Source of the DNA: Zanthoxylum bungeanum | Taxonomy: Eukaryota; Streptophyta; Magnoliopsida; Sapindales; Rutaceae | NCBI GenBank assembly: GCA_019454045.1 | Contig: SKCR01017728.1 | Location: 1 to 64,000, forward strand | Direction: 5' to 3' | Length of the DNA: 64,000 bases | In this document: in pieces, positions 22,718 to 35,591 of the stretch | Layout of the letters: the number at the start of each line of letters is the position of its first letter | Numbering within the stretch: position 1 is the first letter of the stretch | The notes under the pieces: generated by a model | Told to the model about the DNA's origin: nothing | Seen by the model: the letters and a program-made list of their open reading frames with translations, nothing else | The model's database searches: none | Made by a program: the position numbers and the translations under genes

Positions 22718-25700
22718 TGTAACATCCCAGATTTTCAAGACTGTCTTAGAAGATTTCCAAACTGATGTTATCGTCTCGAAGCATGACGATAAGGAAGAAT
22801 AAGAGTTCAAGTGATGTTATGTGAGTTGGAATAATAGATTATGAATATTTGTCGCGTTGGAAAACGCGTGGGATCAAAAGTCAGATACACGATTTTTATA
22901 AAACGCGTAAAGTTTACAGTTTTGGGTACGAAATGAGAAAAATAACTCTGATCGAGTTGGTTCTTGAACCATCAGACTCGTTTTTCCGAGACGAACAACT
23001 TTCGTGTTGAAAACTTTTCGAGAATCGCATCAGAAGGGCTCCGAAAATGTGATATTCCAGAAGTTTCTATGAGAGGGGCTAAACTGCAATTATGCGGGGG
23101 CGTTTTTGATATTTTCCAGGAAAGTATATAAAGCCTTAAGGTTTTGGGAAATAACAAATATGGCAAACCTTTCTCTCTTCCTCCACCCGCACCCCGATCG
23201 CCCTTGGACATGAAGCTCTCGCCGGCGGCAACTCCGGCCATTTCAGGCCGGCGCACCAGTGCAGATACGACCCCCAGCGATGGCGAGCAAGATGGTGGCA
23301 GGCGGAGGACGTGAAAGCGCTAACAACGGCGACAGCGAGGGAAGTTTTGGGCGTGAGATGGGTTTCGTGGATCCGGTTCGTCGGTTCATTTCACAGCCCG
23401 AGCCACCTACCAAATCGAAGCCCTCAGAGAGTACTACGAGTATACGGAGTTGGATTCGCCGAACAACGGCCGGAATCATGCAAAACGAGGAGAGAAGCAG
23501 CAGTGAACAGTAAACCCACAATGAATAGTAGCTCTGATCAGAATTCTGATGACACCAGCGCGTTCGTATGGCCGAGGGGAGTCCGAATATGGCCTCAGAA
23601 TATCGGTACGACTTTCCGTTCAAAATTCGTTATTTTAAAGTGTATCGATTTTGTATTCAGATGCTTCTAGTAATCCCGTAGTTTAGCGAATTGCCATGAA
23701 ATGAATCAGATAAGTTTTAATATGTTAAAAAGATAAATGTGGTAGAATCCGGGGAGAAACGGAATAGATTAGATCGATCCATTAGAATTAGCGAGTTTCC
23801 GGTAAAACAGAGTTTCTCGCGCGACTGAGCGTAGATGACCGTAACATAGTTTAGATGTAAAAATGATATTGCGAGGGTAATTAGGTAATTTTGGATTAGT
23901 TCGGAGGGTTCGAGACCCTTCCGTAGCGTTTGCGAAAACTTTTCCGCAAGTTTTGTCGCAAACGCGTAAAATGAGAATATGAGGTATCTAGTTAGTTCAG
24001 AATAGTATAGAAAGACGTATTAGAGTAATGAAGCTTAAACCGTAGAGTCGGTGAGGATTTGAGTATTCCGAGAAAGTCCGTAGTTTATTATAGATGAGTA
24101 GAATGTTCCGCAAATAGCGGTTCTGACAGATGTTGTGATTTGTTTTGACAGATCGGGTCCAGGTTCGAAGTGTCCGCGAAGCCAGGAAAGTAATCAATGC
24201 GATGATCTCTTGTGATGTATTCTGACCGAATCTAAATAATAAAGGAACTTTATAGATATATGTGTAAACGTAAAACATGAAGTATAGATATATAAATATA
24301 TGTATATAAGTAAAAAGACATCAGTACACTTTAGATTGAAAGTATAAGAATGACAAGGTATAAACATATTCATGATACTGAGTAAATGTTTATGAACATA
24401 ATATACTTTGAGACTTGGGTTTGGGGGTTGTAGAAACTACACCCTAGGGAATGAGACTAGTGACATGAATGAAAGTTTGTAATTTATGCATTAGATAAGA
24501 ATACTAGTATGCATGAGTAAATATGAACTAGTAAGTATATAAGGCTGGTATGAATGCATAGGTTCATGTTCATACAAGAGTAAGCATATGTATAGGTATG
24601 ATTAGCGACATGACTATAAACATATGTATATAAGATGATAGAGAGCATAAATGAGTAGTATATGCATGGCATGAGAATATGTAAGTTTATGACATGAGAT
24701 TCTTGAGCACATGTTGATAGTTAGGAACTGGTAAATAAGTTTAAGAATTAAGAACTTGAAACCCGTATATGTTTGAAATATGATATATTAGAAGAACTTT
24801 GGTATCGTGTGTGTAAGTATAATTATGGAATTAGTAAAGTAGTATGAGAAGTGTTTGTATATACATTTTGTGGCATGAATGCATGAGATTTGTGGTCATG
24901 AGTTCGTATGACAGTGATGCATATGAGAAAGTAAGAAAATGATAGTGTAAGTAACAATGTTTATGAGAAAACATGTTATGATTATATGCATACTAGTGTG
25001 AAATGCATGCATATCATTAATGCAACGTTTCAAGATATGATAGTAAAAGATGAGCATATAGTAAAGCATGGTTAAAGTAGAAAAGATTATGAGAAAGCAT
25101 CTGCATGTGTGTGTGTGTTTAAGTTTTCAGCAGTTGATCAAAAGATAAGAATGTTTTCGAAGATTTCAAATGTTTTAAAGAAAAGTTTCAAATGTTTGAA
25201 AGATAATATATTTCAGAAAATGTTTTACAGTTTTGTGATACAAGATATGATTTTATGTTTTTCGGGGCATGAGGTAAAACCTCACCCCAGTATGTAACTT
25301 GAGATACAGTTGGAATTGACGGATACAGAGAACATGTGCACATGTAGGGCCAGGATGGCGGCTTAGGATCGTGTACCTGGTCCCTAGTGGTGGCTACACT
25401 GCCAGTTGAGTTATGGTCCTAGGTGTAGTGCACCACCAGTTTCAGAGATGCCCAGTTGAGTTATGGTCCTGGGCATCGAGTACACCCAGTTGAGTTATGG
25501 TCCTGGGTGTAGAGAGATGTCCAGTTGAGTTATGGTCCTGGACTTAGAGCAGTTTTCAGTTTTTAGATTTTCAGTACAGAGTTTTCAGATCACCAGTATA
25601 TAGTTTTTCAAAAGTCAGTTTTTAGTAAACATTTTTCAGAGATACAGAACTTAGAGAAAGTTTTCAGTTTTCGGAAATACAGATTTCAGATAGAGACTTC

Positions 25701-26042
25701 AGTTTTCAGAAACGGTCTCCAGATGAACAATTTTTAGAAAACAGCATTTCAGAAAGACAGAGTTTATAAAGAGTTTCAGAAAATAGTTTTTACAAAACAA
25801 TTTCTTCAGAAAAAGGTTTTCAAAAGGTATTTTATTAAAGCATGCCATCATAAAGTAAAGTATAATTCATAAATTATGCATATTGACTATATATATTCTA
25901 GAATCCACATGAATTGCATATAATTGACATGATGCATGATAGCATTAGTACACTCTTGATTGATGTTTGTATAAGTTATATGTTTACATAGATGAAACCT
26001 TTGGTAAATATTACTGATGATAATATGAATTACATTTATACA
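22718..26042 (+). mobile_element. Ty3/gypsy long LTR, chromovirus-like, copy T1, 3' end missing
   Basis: It starts TGTAACATCCCAGATTTTC, as does T2 at 63214, and interrupts the Athila-like integrase. In order it has the CGAACAACTTTCGTGTTGA motif (22990), a TATATAAAG-type site (about 23126), a GC-rich block (about 23160-23480) shared with T2 and T3, the 25263 hairpin, the hairpin array (25388-25543) and a TTTTCAG-rich stretch (25550-25830). By comparison with T4 it lacks its last few hundred bases and changes abruptly to copia B sequence at about 26043. ORFs inside (23243-23670) come from the GC-rich block. No gag or pol is attached. Confidence 0.78.
25388..25543 (+). repeat. Array of four hairpins with identical 13-base loops in LTR T1
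   Basis: The loop TTGAGTTATGGTC recurs unchanged four times. Stems: TGGTGG+CTACAC/GTGTAG+CCACCA (25388-25438), GATGCCCAG/CTGGGCATC (25447-25477), TACACCCAG/CTGGGTGTA (25481-25511) and GTCCAG/CTGGAC (25519-25543). Apart from the closing CCAG/CTGG, stem sequences differ while pairing is kept. The position matches the T4 array, where a different loop sequence is used. Confidence 0.9.
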
Positions 26043-27333
26043 TGAATATTATGAAGTTGCTCCCACTCAATTGTTTTAAAATTTTAAGCAAATCGCATCA
26101 ACCCCAATATGATGGATTTCTTGTGGGCAAGGATCCTATTATCATCATTTCACAACTCTGAATAGGGCCGATCATTATAAAATATGATAATTAGGTAGGT
26201 TCCCAACCAATTTATGATATAAATCACAATTCCTTGATCATTTGGTTGGGCAATCAAACATGCCATAACTTATACTAGTCCTTGTGGACACCCAATCTTT
26301 GCCACTAAGTTATAAGAACACGCCTAAGGGTCGATGCGTCTTATGACTCAGAAAAGTCAAACCATTTTCAATAGTACGATTTAGGGACAAATTGGTATTG
26401 GTCAGTCTGGTAAAGCCTAGTCCTGAAAATACGATTTAAGCCATTTGGGTCTATACTTTACAATGGGAGGCAAATTTTAGACTTAAATTATTATTGAGGA
26501 TTTTAGCAAGTTTAAGTGAATAACTATCAAATGGATTCCTCCATTGAAAATTCCCCAGAGGGAGGGTGGAGCGAACTCTCTTAAATACCCTTATCTCTTA
26601 GGCTCTTATTGTCTTGGTGATAGGAATAAACAATAGATCCTCCAAATTTGTCCAACACTTTAAATATGCTTTAAGGTAAGCTTTGAGTTAATTATTATCT
26701 AGATTTCTTCACAGCTTTTCTTTTTGGCTATAAAAGGTAGTGAGTGAAGGAAGACACCAAATCATTATCTAACTCTAGTAATACCTTTGGTTAAATTAAC
26801 TTTAGTTTGGAAAGTTTTATTAATGCCTTGGTCCCACCCCACTTGTATCTTTTATAATGTCTTTTATTATAAACAAGTGATTTATATTTATTAGCCTTAA
26901 AGGTAATAAATCTCTAAGTTCATCAGGAATAATTACTTAGCTAAGGGATAAGCAATATACTTTTTATTTCCTTAGAAAGTCTCTAGATGCTTACACCCTA
27001 AAATAATCATGCCAATTCTAATCATACATAGAATCATCAAGCATATGAGTTTTAATATGTTGGAATTATTTTAGGCATTAAATAAATTTGATTAATATTT
27101 AATTATGATATTGCATTTTATTTTAATCAAATAAATTTACTTTTCATGTTTTTTTTTACAGATGCGTGAACTTTAAATGTAATTTCACAATTCAAATCTT
27201 AACCAAATCATGCAAAAATTGTGCCTAAAAGTAAGTTCCAGGTGTTAGCTTTCCAACGAGCTTGTACACACCCAATTTCGAGTTCAAATGAGAGAGAACT
27301 AATCAAAACAAAACGGTGCAATGATACCACTAT
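26043..27333 (-). mobile_element. Copia family B leader fragment with primer-binding site
   Basis: The segment from 26043 to about 26762 is closely similar to 37795-38509, the leader upstream of gag in the neighbouring copy. At the right edge TGATACCA (27322-27329) is the reverse of the copia primer site TGGTATCA, directly beside the LTR. It is therefore the 5' leader of a minus-strand element whose coding part is missing to the left. Confidence 0.75.
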
Positions 27334-30300
27334 TGGGAAGCGGCCGCGAGTGCGCAGCGGAAAATTAAAAATTATGATGCCGCTATCCCTTTGCCCAAGA
27401 CCCATTTGTTTTGATTATTCTACAAGCCTAGGCATGTTACTATATATTCTAAGCATAAAAACTCATAAAACATGCAAAGAACATAAACTTAAATATGCTA
27501 ACTATCATAAGAAGTCTAATTAAAAATAAGAAAGAAAAAGACTTACTTGAACCGAAGACTCCTCCAGTCCTCCCTCCAATCTACAAGTTTTTCTCGAACT
27601 CAGAAAGCTCTTCCACGTTCCAAAGAGCCACCCAAGTGTGTGGCCTCCAAAGGTACACACACCAAAGCCAAAACTCAATGGCAAGACTACGCCTTGAGTG
27701 CACGGGTATTTTGCCCTTGGTCCTAGCCTAGGCAAATACCTCAAAACTTTTAACTTGAGATTCCTCTAGTCAATTAGACTTAAGGATCCTTAAAATCATT
27801 GGCTTACTCTTAAACTGTAGAGTTTCTCACTTATATAAACCCAAGATATGAAAGGTTTTGGTGTAAAAAGTTGTAAAGAATTCTTTGGGCTTATATAGGT
27901 GCTCCAAAGACAACAAAATTAATTAAGAATCCGATGTGGGATAAATGCTAATTAATCTTAACCATTGGATCTTAATATAGTGGTTTAATGAGATTATAAA
28001 ATTCTAATAAGAGTTTGGGCCGAATTGAAATTCAAAAGAAATTAAAAAAATTAAAAAAATAAAAACGCAGATTTTTTTTTCTTAGTCATTTTTCCAATTC
28101 CCAAATTGCCCCTATCCCCTATCGTCATTCACCAATCCCTAAGCTACTTTGAAACCTCATAAATGATCTGTTCAATAATTAAACATATTGAACCATTTAT
28201 GAACAATTCCTACAGCAATCATTTATGCTGTTAAATTTGTACTGTGCACTGTTAACCATTGATTTCGACTTTGTTGTGTGTGACTTTTTGGGTTCCCGTC
28301 AAGTTGGACATGAAATGAATCGTGATAATTTAATCCAACATAAATTATCCTCCGATCAGATGTTCGTTCGATTTCAATGACCAAGGTTGACATTTAGCAA
28401 CATGCCAAGGTCTCCAAATGAGAAGGAAAGATATATACCCATTCTGTATGCGATTTACATATGATACGGTCCCTCGCCTCACTGTATCCCCACCATTTGA
28501 CCTAGGGTATGGAAATTATCCACCGATATAGTCAAATGTATGATGTTGATAATGTCATGAATCGTGCTAACCCAACAATCTCACATGATTCTTCCGCTGC
28601 GGCCACACTCTCAATCACTGATCACACATATCAACCCGCGAACTAGAATATTACTCTTATAAGAAAATATTATCCGAGAGAGTGGTGATTCTCTGTTGTA
28701 TCTTTATAAACTTTAAGTGTTTCAGCAAATGACCCAATCATACCCTTATGACCGAATATTTTGAACCGGGGAATGAGAATGTCAAAGTCATTTTATCCAC
28801 ACATAAGATTGTAAAGACCTAAAGTCTAAGAACTAGTCATACAATTGATACATGAAAGTTCTCACAGACACATGGGATAAACACTCCATGTGAAAACTTT
28901 CAGCGATCAGTTCGATGGACACGAGTAACTCATGCATCCATGTGATACACCAAGGGGACAGATCTCCGCTAGTAGCCTATGAGATCGGCTACCCCACTTA
29001 AGGGCAGATCATATCCTCATGCTAGTCTCTCCACTTTGTGAATGCCCAGATTATTCATAAAACTATGACTAGGAACATTGAGAGTAATGATTCTCATAAG
29101 ATGTGGAAGCCATTATCTTATTACTCCAAGGGCTTTATTACAGTGTTTGATGATTCATATAATTTATGTAAGACACGTATAATAGCGATTTCCATTTTAT
29201 TAATTAATGAAAATATTGCAAATACATGTACATATAGCCCATCCACAGGTTGGGTATATGGCATTAGGGGTGGGCGCGGTTCGGTTTGGTTCGGTTTTTG
29301 CTAAAAACCGAACCAAACCATATTTTACGGTTCAGATTTTTTACCTCTCAAACCAAACCATTAAATAACGGTTTGGTTCGGATTGAAAATTTTTTAAACC
29401 AGCGGTTTACGGATTGGTTCGGTTTGGTTTACAGATTATTATATTTAAAATAAAATTTCATCCACTTAAGTGGAAAAAAAAACTAGTCTATCAAACAAAT
29501 GGTATGAACTGCTAGGGTGTAAATTGTGACTCCAGGGAACATATGCACTCCATAAAGGATTGAAAAATGAGGCACAATTAATTCTTGTATTTTTTTTGAA
29601 AAATAACATCGAATAATGATGCTACCATCATTCTAATTAAGAGACAAATCCAACATATTACTTTCAAGAATAATGATGCTACCATAAAATAAATAAATTG
29701 AAGAATAAAAGTATTAACAAATAAATATATTAACAAAAATTTAAGAATAAAAGTATTAACATACTAATAAAAATAAAACATAGAATAAAGTTAAAAGAAA
29801 AATATAATTTTTTTATAAAAATTTATATTTTTTTTAATTATACGGTTCGGTTTAATAGGTGCGGTTCGGATTAAGTCCTGAACCGAACCATAAACCGTTT
29901 GGGTGGGCCAATCCGAACCGCAAATCGAACCGTTAGGAAAAAAACCGTAAATTCGGTCCGGTTTGGTTTGGTTCGGTCGGTTCTTTTGCCCACCCCTATA
30001 TGGCATATCCCTAACAATGTGAAGTATTATGAATAATCCGTATTATTCATATCGAGTTGCCCAAGTGCTCAACGAGTACACTTCATATTGTGGGACTCTC
30101 TAAGTTTAGGTTTATCCGTAACGAAATCCAATTTCATGTCCATAATCCACCCATTCATGGATTATGACGACAACAAATAATCTCGCTAAACTATGCAAGT
30201 CGAGGTCACAACATATGTATAATCCCTCCGTCACAGGCCATCCGTATTATAACTATGATATAGATGAGAAAGTCAAATCGGTTCGGTATAATGCAATCGA

Positions 30301-31103
30301 CTTTCAATTTACGATCTATAATAACACTCAGAACTAGTTTCCGAAGTTATACCACGGCCATGGATTTACAAGATCACACACACGTGCTGGATGCCTATGC
30401 CCTGTACACAGGACTGACGGATCCTATCTTGATACGCATAGGATATCATGAGCATCAGTCCACACCCAACGATCAGGTGGAGGTCTGATCATGACTAGAT
30501 CATTGACGTGACTGCCATCAAAGTGTGGAGGATAGCTCATATATCCATAATGGTAGCTCAAGTCCAAGGACCACTATGCTCGCTTAACTTGAGAAGGTTC
30601 CTATTGACGTTGGTGTACCATCTATTAGGAAACCTTCAGTGAGTCGTTCAGTGTCTTATCAAATAAACACCTACATTTCTATACGAGTCTCCCAAGACTC
30701 ATGGTTCAGTGAGATAAACCATCGGACCAAGTCATGATATACGACATGTACTGGTCTCAGCGGATTTTACTAACCAATCCGTGTTAGCAAATCTTGACCA
30801 AGAACTTTATTTAAGGATATACAACTAATAATGCGCTTCCCAATGTGAATTACAAACTACGTTGTAACTGTGCACTGTACTGTAAATCCTAGGGTCTTTG
30901 TCTAATATACACGTATCACTAAATCAGATTCAGTTTCGATCTAATCGTAATCAGATATCTAATCGCAATTAGATCGAATAAGTGTATAAAAGACAAGGGT
31001 GCTACCACTAAAATTAGTAATATTACGGAAAATGACATTGCTCATATTCATGAATAGGATATAAATAAGATCCGGATTGGCACTCCGAGCACCAACAATA
31101 ACA
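27334..31103 (-). repeat. Copia family B LTR shared by two internal regions
   Basis: On the plus strand it starts TTGGGAAGCGG next to a primer site (left) and ends ACCAACAATAACA next to a polypurine tract (right: sense AAGTGGGAGAAAT). So it is the 5' LTR of the left fragment and the 3' LTR of the right element at once. Its right half matches the non-autonomous copy's LTRs (40300-41365, 47100-48176). Without the MITE at 29265 it is about 3.0 kb. ORFs at 27208-27744, 29038-29304 and 30264-30488 have no known domain. Confidence 0.75.
29265..29998. mobile_element. hAT-type MITE with perfect 8-bp target duplication
   Basis: Terminal inverted repeats TAGGGGTGGGC and GCCCACCCCTA are flanked by TATGGCAT on both sides (29257-29264 and 29999-30006). 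Near both ends are GGTTCGGTTTGG and CCGAACC motifs that can fold back. An eight-base duplication and these ends point to the hAT superfamily. It is non-autonomous: the only ORF (29791-30006) is the inverted repeat read through. Confidence 0.93.
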
Positions 31104-33959
31104 ATTTCTCCCACTTGCTCTAGTTCCAATCCACGGTATCATATACACATCTTAATGTGTATCGCATACTCATGGTCCTCAATAGCTTACCAACACTCAA
31201 GAGGTAGGCAATAACAAGTAAGCCTGGTTTTCAAATCGAGTTTGTCCAACAAATGCAACTATCTTCCTTTGCCAGCATCTTTCATATTTTTTAGAATCCA
31301 AATTCCACATCAATATGAATTAGACGCTCTATCAGTATTGTGCTATAGCTACTGAGTTATCTATGTATTTAGAAATAAAATCCAAATACTATGTGACAAC
31401 CGCAAGCACTACACTAATATGAAAACTTCTAATCTATGAGGTCACTATGCAACTTCATAAGTCATACTTCCTAAGTTGCAACTGATTCCACTAGTTTAGT
31501 AGAATCATCCGTGACACTCCCACTACATTTTTTCTGACTTTATATGACATAGACCATCTAATGTCATAATTAGAATAAAAACTAATCTGACCTATGGTTG
31601 CTGACTAAATTCTCCATGAATCAGAAACTCATTCTTAATATCTCAAAGATCACAAAAAAAAATGTTTCAAAACCAATTATATGGTCTACTGTATATCAAA
31701 ATAACTCGTAACAATTACAATTAAATTGATATCTTCTTCATCGCACATAATATAGCACTCACTACGCCATCATCATATGATGCATAAGATTGATTAGACA
31801 TTCCAATCAATTTATCTTTCAACAAAGGAATCATCATTTACGAAAGATGAATACTATATACATAAAAGACACGTTAAATGTCAAATAGTTATACTAACTG
31901 TCGTACATATAGTCTTATTGTGTCATTTATTAGATCATATCTAATGCGCAACTAATTGGAGTATCTCACAAGTCTTTCATTTTTATATTATATATAAAAC
32001 TTTATATCAAATATAACAGATACTACTCCCACTTATTCCACGGAGAAACGAAGACCCAGGATATATAATACTAGAAAAAATTTATACGCTCCCAGTGACC
32101 CTACTGACAAATATGTATTCTCTATACTTCGATAAAACCAGACAATCTGACTGATATCAAATTCAGAGAACAAACATTTCCGGAAAGCTTATCTGAGTCT
32201 ACAATAGGCTCTAAAAGCTAGTATTTTAAACTGTGATCTTAGCAGAATACAAACTCTAGAGCCATTCTAGAATGAACTCTTCAAACAAAGAAATCGCAAC
32301 GAATATATTATTCAAAGAAACCATTTAAGAACGCCACTTTGCATTCTTTAGCCAAAATACAGTTTAATATCAACATTAACCAACAGATCCTTAATTGTAC
32401 AATCAATGCGACAACTTCCTCAGAATCTACAATAGACTACTGAGTATAACTTTTCTCACTGTCATACTATAAAGGTCAAATCTTTATAGAGTTTACTTTG
32501 CTTTTTCTGCGCAAATAATTTGCACATATTATGAACTATTCATAACAAAAGCTTAATCAAGTTCAAAACTTGATCATAGTAAGCCATGAACAATCTTAGA
32601 TCTATGGTTCAATGGTGACTTCTGAAATTGATATCAAATATCGCTCCCACTATAAGTTATAGGAAAATTTTCTTCAATAGGAAAACAACATAATCATTAA
32701 GTATCAAGTACTTTGTAAATGATTCTGACATCCTATATTACTTATACGGAAGTTGTCTAAGAGTCATTTCATCTTATTAATTATGTAGTTCAATTACAAT
32801 TCACAATTCACAATTCACCATTCTCACATTTGACTTCATTAAGTCAAAACTTTTTTGCAATCGTCAACATCAAATGTTAACCACCAAGTAGCAAAACAAT
32901 TTTATTACTCGGGATCGTAGAAAAGATATTCTATCAAATAGAATACATATTCCATCAAATAGAATAAATGATAAACCTTTCACCCATACCTCAGAGGCAC
33001 AAGTACTTTCAATTATATAACCGTTATACAATAGAAAGTTTCAAATCTTAAAACTTTTCAAGATTCAAATTTTCTATCTATACATATATATATGTAACTG
33101 TAGGAACTAATGAAACCTTAATAAAAGAGATGAATTAGTGTTACTGGAGCATAACCCCAAGAGTATTGAAAACCAATTCGGTAACACACAATATCAACGA
33201 ATCAAATCATATAAGATTCGATTACTCCCACTGAACAATTCCATCAAAATGGAATTGTGGAAGTTTAATATTGAGTAAGAATTTTATTCATTAAATAACT
33301 TTATAACTAATTTCCATAAATTCATGCATTTGATCATATCAAACATCTTCGAACAATTCAAAGACGTGTAATAAATTTTAAAAGATACAGTTTTCAATAC
33401 TACAGATAGAATATCTTTGAACTATTCAAAATATTCTATCCGAGTATCATTAGAAACATATTAACAGTTCTTGAACAATTCAAGACATTCAATATGTACT
33501 CTATTAGAAACACGTAACTAAGTCATGACAATTCATCAACTGAGTTACGAAGCAAAGAAAACTCTACAAGGCAATTTCTAATTCATTCAACTACATACAT
33601 CTAATGTATTAGTTTAAAAACTCTGTGGTCCAATGACAATCATCGATTAAATGAGATTTAATCACATCTGAATACAATATTCATTAAATTGATAAGGATA
33701 CATGGTTTGATCTCGTATCAGACCATCATTTTCCATAAGGAACAAACATCTAATGTTTTTATGATAAAACCTCATAAAGCACAGTCATAAGTTATTTAGT
33801 TTACTTTATATTTTCTTAATGTTCATCTTTCATCAATGACACTACTAGTCGTCTTAAAATATGTAACGACTGTTTATACAAAACAAGTAACTATCCAATA
33901 GTCACAAGTTCTAATATCAAATATCAAAACAATTATTAAACATTATTTTAATCAACTAG
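31104..33959 (-). other. Long non-coding 3' internal region of copia family B
   Basis: It lies between the last pol codons (about 33960) and the 3' LTR, beginning with a polypurine tract (31104-31117). It has no credible ORF on either strand. It aligns along its length with 41366 to about 44310 of the non-autonomous element, so it has been kept in both autonomous and non-autonomous relatives. Confidence 0.75.
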
Positions 33960-35560
33960 ACAGGAGATCCGATATCCAATACCTATAATTATCGTATTAG
34001 TCAGAGAATCTGCAAGATTATCTTCTGTAGCTATTTTCTCTATAATAACTTATTTTCTCTCAACAATCTCCCTGATGAGATGAAATTGCCTGAGTACATC
34101 CTTCGATTTCTGGTGGGACCTTGGTATCGTGATGCCATTCTTTATCGTGGGAAGCACTTCCAATTCTGTGATGAACTTCTTTATCCAGATTGCTTCTTTA
34201 GTTGCCTCAGATGCTGTCATTCCTATCGGTCTGAAAGCTCACATCACAGTAACCAATGACTTTCATATCAGAACAATCTACGTATGTAAAAAACACATCC
34301 TTATTCTTCTAATATACTTGAGGATTATTTTGACAGCTGCCCAATGTTGCTCACCAGGATTTGCCTGATACCTACTCGTTATGCTAAGAGCATAAGAGAC
34401 ATCAGGTCTTGTACATAACATGTCATACATGATCGATCCTATTATTGAAGCATAAGGGATCCTACTCATACGCTCTCTATCTGAATGAGTATGTGGACAT
34501 TGCTCCTTAGATAATTTGATTCCATGACAAGTAGATAAATTACCTCTTTTGGAATCTTCCATTTTGAATCTTTTCAAAACTTTATCAATGTACGTAGATT
34601 GAGAAAGTCCTAACAACCTCTTAGATCTATTACGGTAGATCTTAATGCCGATGATGTAGACTGCTTCTCCCAAATCTTTCATGGAGAAATTCTGAGATAA
34701 CCGTTGCTTGGTAGCTTGCATCATGGGAATATCATTCCTGATGATTAATATGTCATCACATATAATACAAGAAATATAACAGCACTCCCACTACTTTTCC
34801 TATAAACACAAGACTCGTCTATATTTTTGATGAAGTCAAATTCTTTGGTTGTCTCATCAAATCATATATTCCAACTTCTGGAGGCTTGCTTGAGTCCATA
34901 AATGGATCGTTTAAGCTTGTATACTTTATTATGATCATCCTTAGATGTAAAACCCCTCAGGTTGTGTCATATAGACTTCCTCTACGAGGTTCCTATTAAG
35001 GAAAGCTGTTTTGACATCCATCTGCCAAATCTCATAATAAAAGTGTGCAGCTAGTGCTAGTAAAATTCGAATGGACTTTATCATTGCAACATGCGAGAAG
35101 GTTTCGTCGTAGTCAATTCCTTGGATTTATCTATAACCTTTCTCCACCAACCTAGCCTTATAGGTTTGGATGTTTCCTTCTGCATCAGTTTTACGCTTGT
35201 AAATCCACTTGCAGCCTATGGGTTTTATCCCTTCAGGTGCATCCACCAAGTCTCAGACTTGATTCTGATACATAGAGTCTATTTTGGATTTCATGGCCTC
35301 AAGCTACTTGATTGAATCAATGTCACACATTGCTTCGTCATAACTGGTGGGATCGTCATTATCAATGACCTGATCATGTTCCTTATCAATATGGAAACCA
35401 TATCTTTCAGGCTCATATCTTTCCATACCAGACCTTATAAGTTCATAACCTTATGGTTGTTCCGTCACTGCCTTTTTGATGGGCCTGAGGTTTAGTTCTA
35501 TGTTAGTTTTTTCTTCTCATACCTCATCGAGGTCAAGTCTACTCCTATTATATTTCTTGA
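33960..35560 (-). pseudogene. Copia reverse transcriptase and RNase H, broken
   Basis: Reverse transcriptase copies the element RNA into DNA and RNase H removes the RNA. The clearest part (34278-34724) has FSMKDLGEAVYIIGIKIYR, LSQSTYIDKVLKRF and GSIMYDMLCTRPDVSYAL, the conserved C-terminal half of copia RT. The upstream YVDD region and SIYGLKQASRSW-like sequence (about 34740-34960) survive only with stops and frame changes. RNase H is recognisable as SEATKEAIWIKKFITELE and SHQKSKDVLRQFHLIREIVE (about 34010-34230) but lacks the middle part of the domain. The frame ends around LADSLTNT near 34000. It is not functional. Confidence 0.85.
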
Positions 35561-35591
35561 GAAGGAATTCATTCTCTAGAAATTTAGCATT

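Noticed and set aside
22718..22810. N-terminal 31 codons of the open frame that continues into the Athila integrase
   Set aside because: They are encoded by the start of the inserted Ty3-type LTR (TGTAACATCCC at 22718), not by the integrase gene. The frame is open across the junction by chance.
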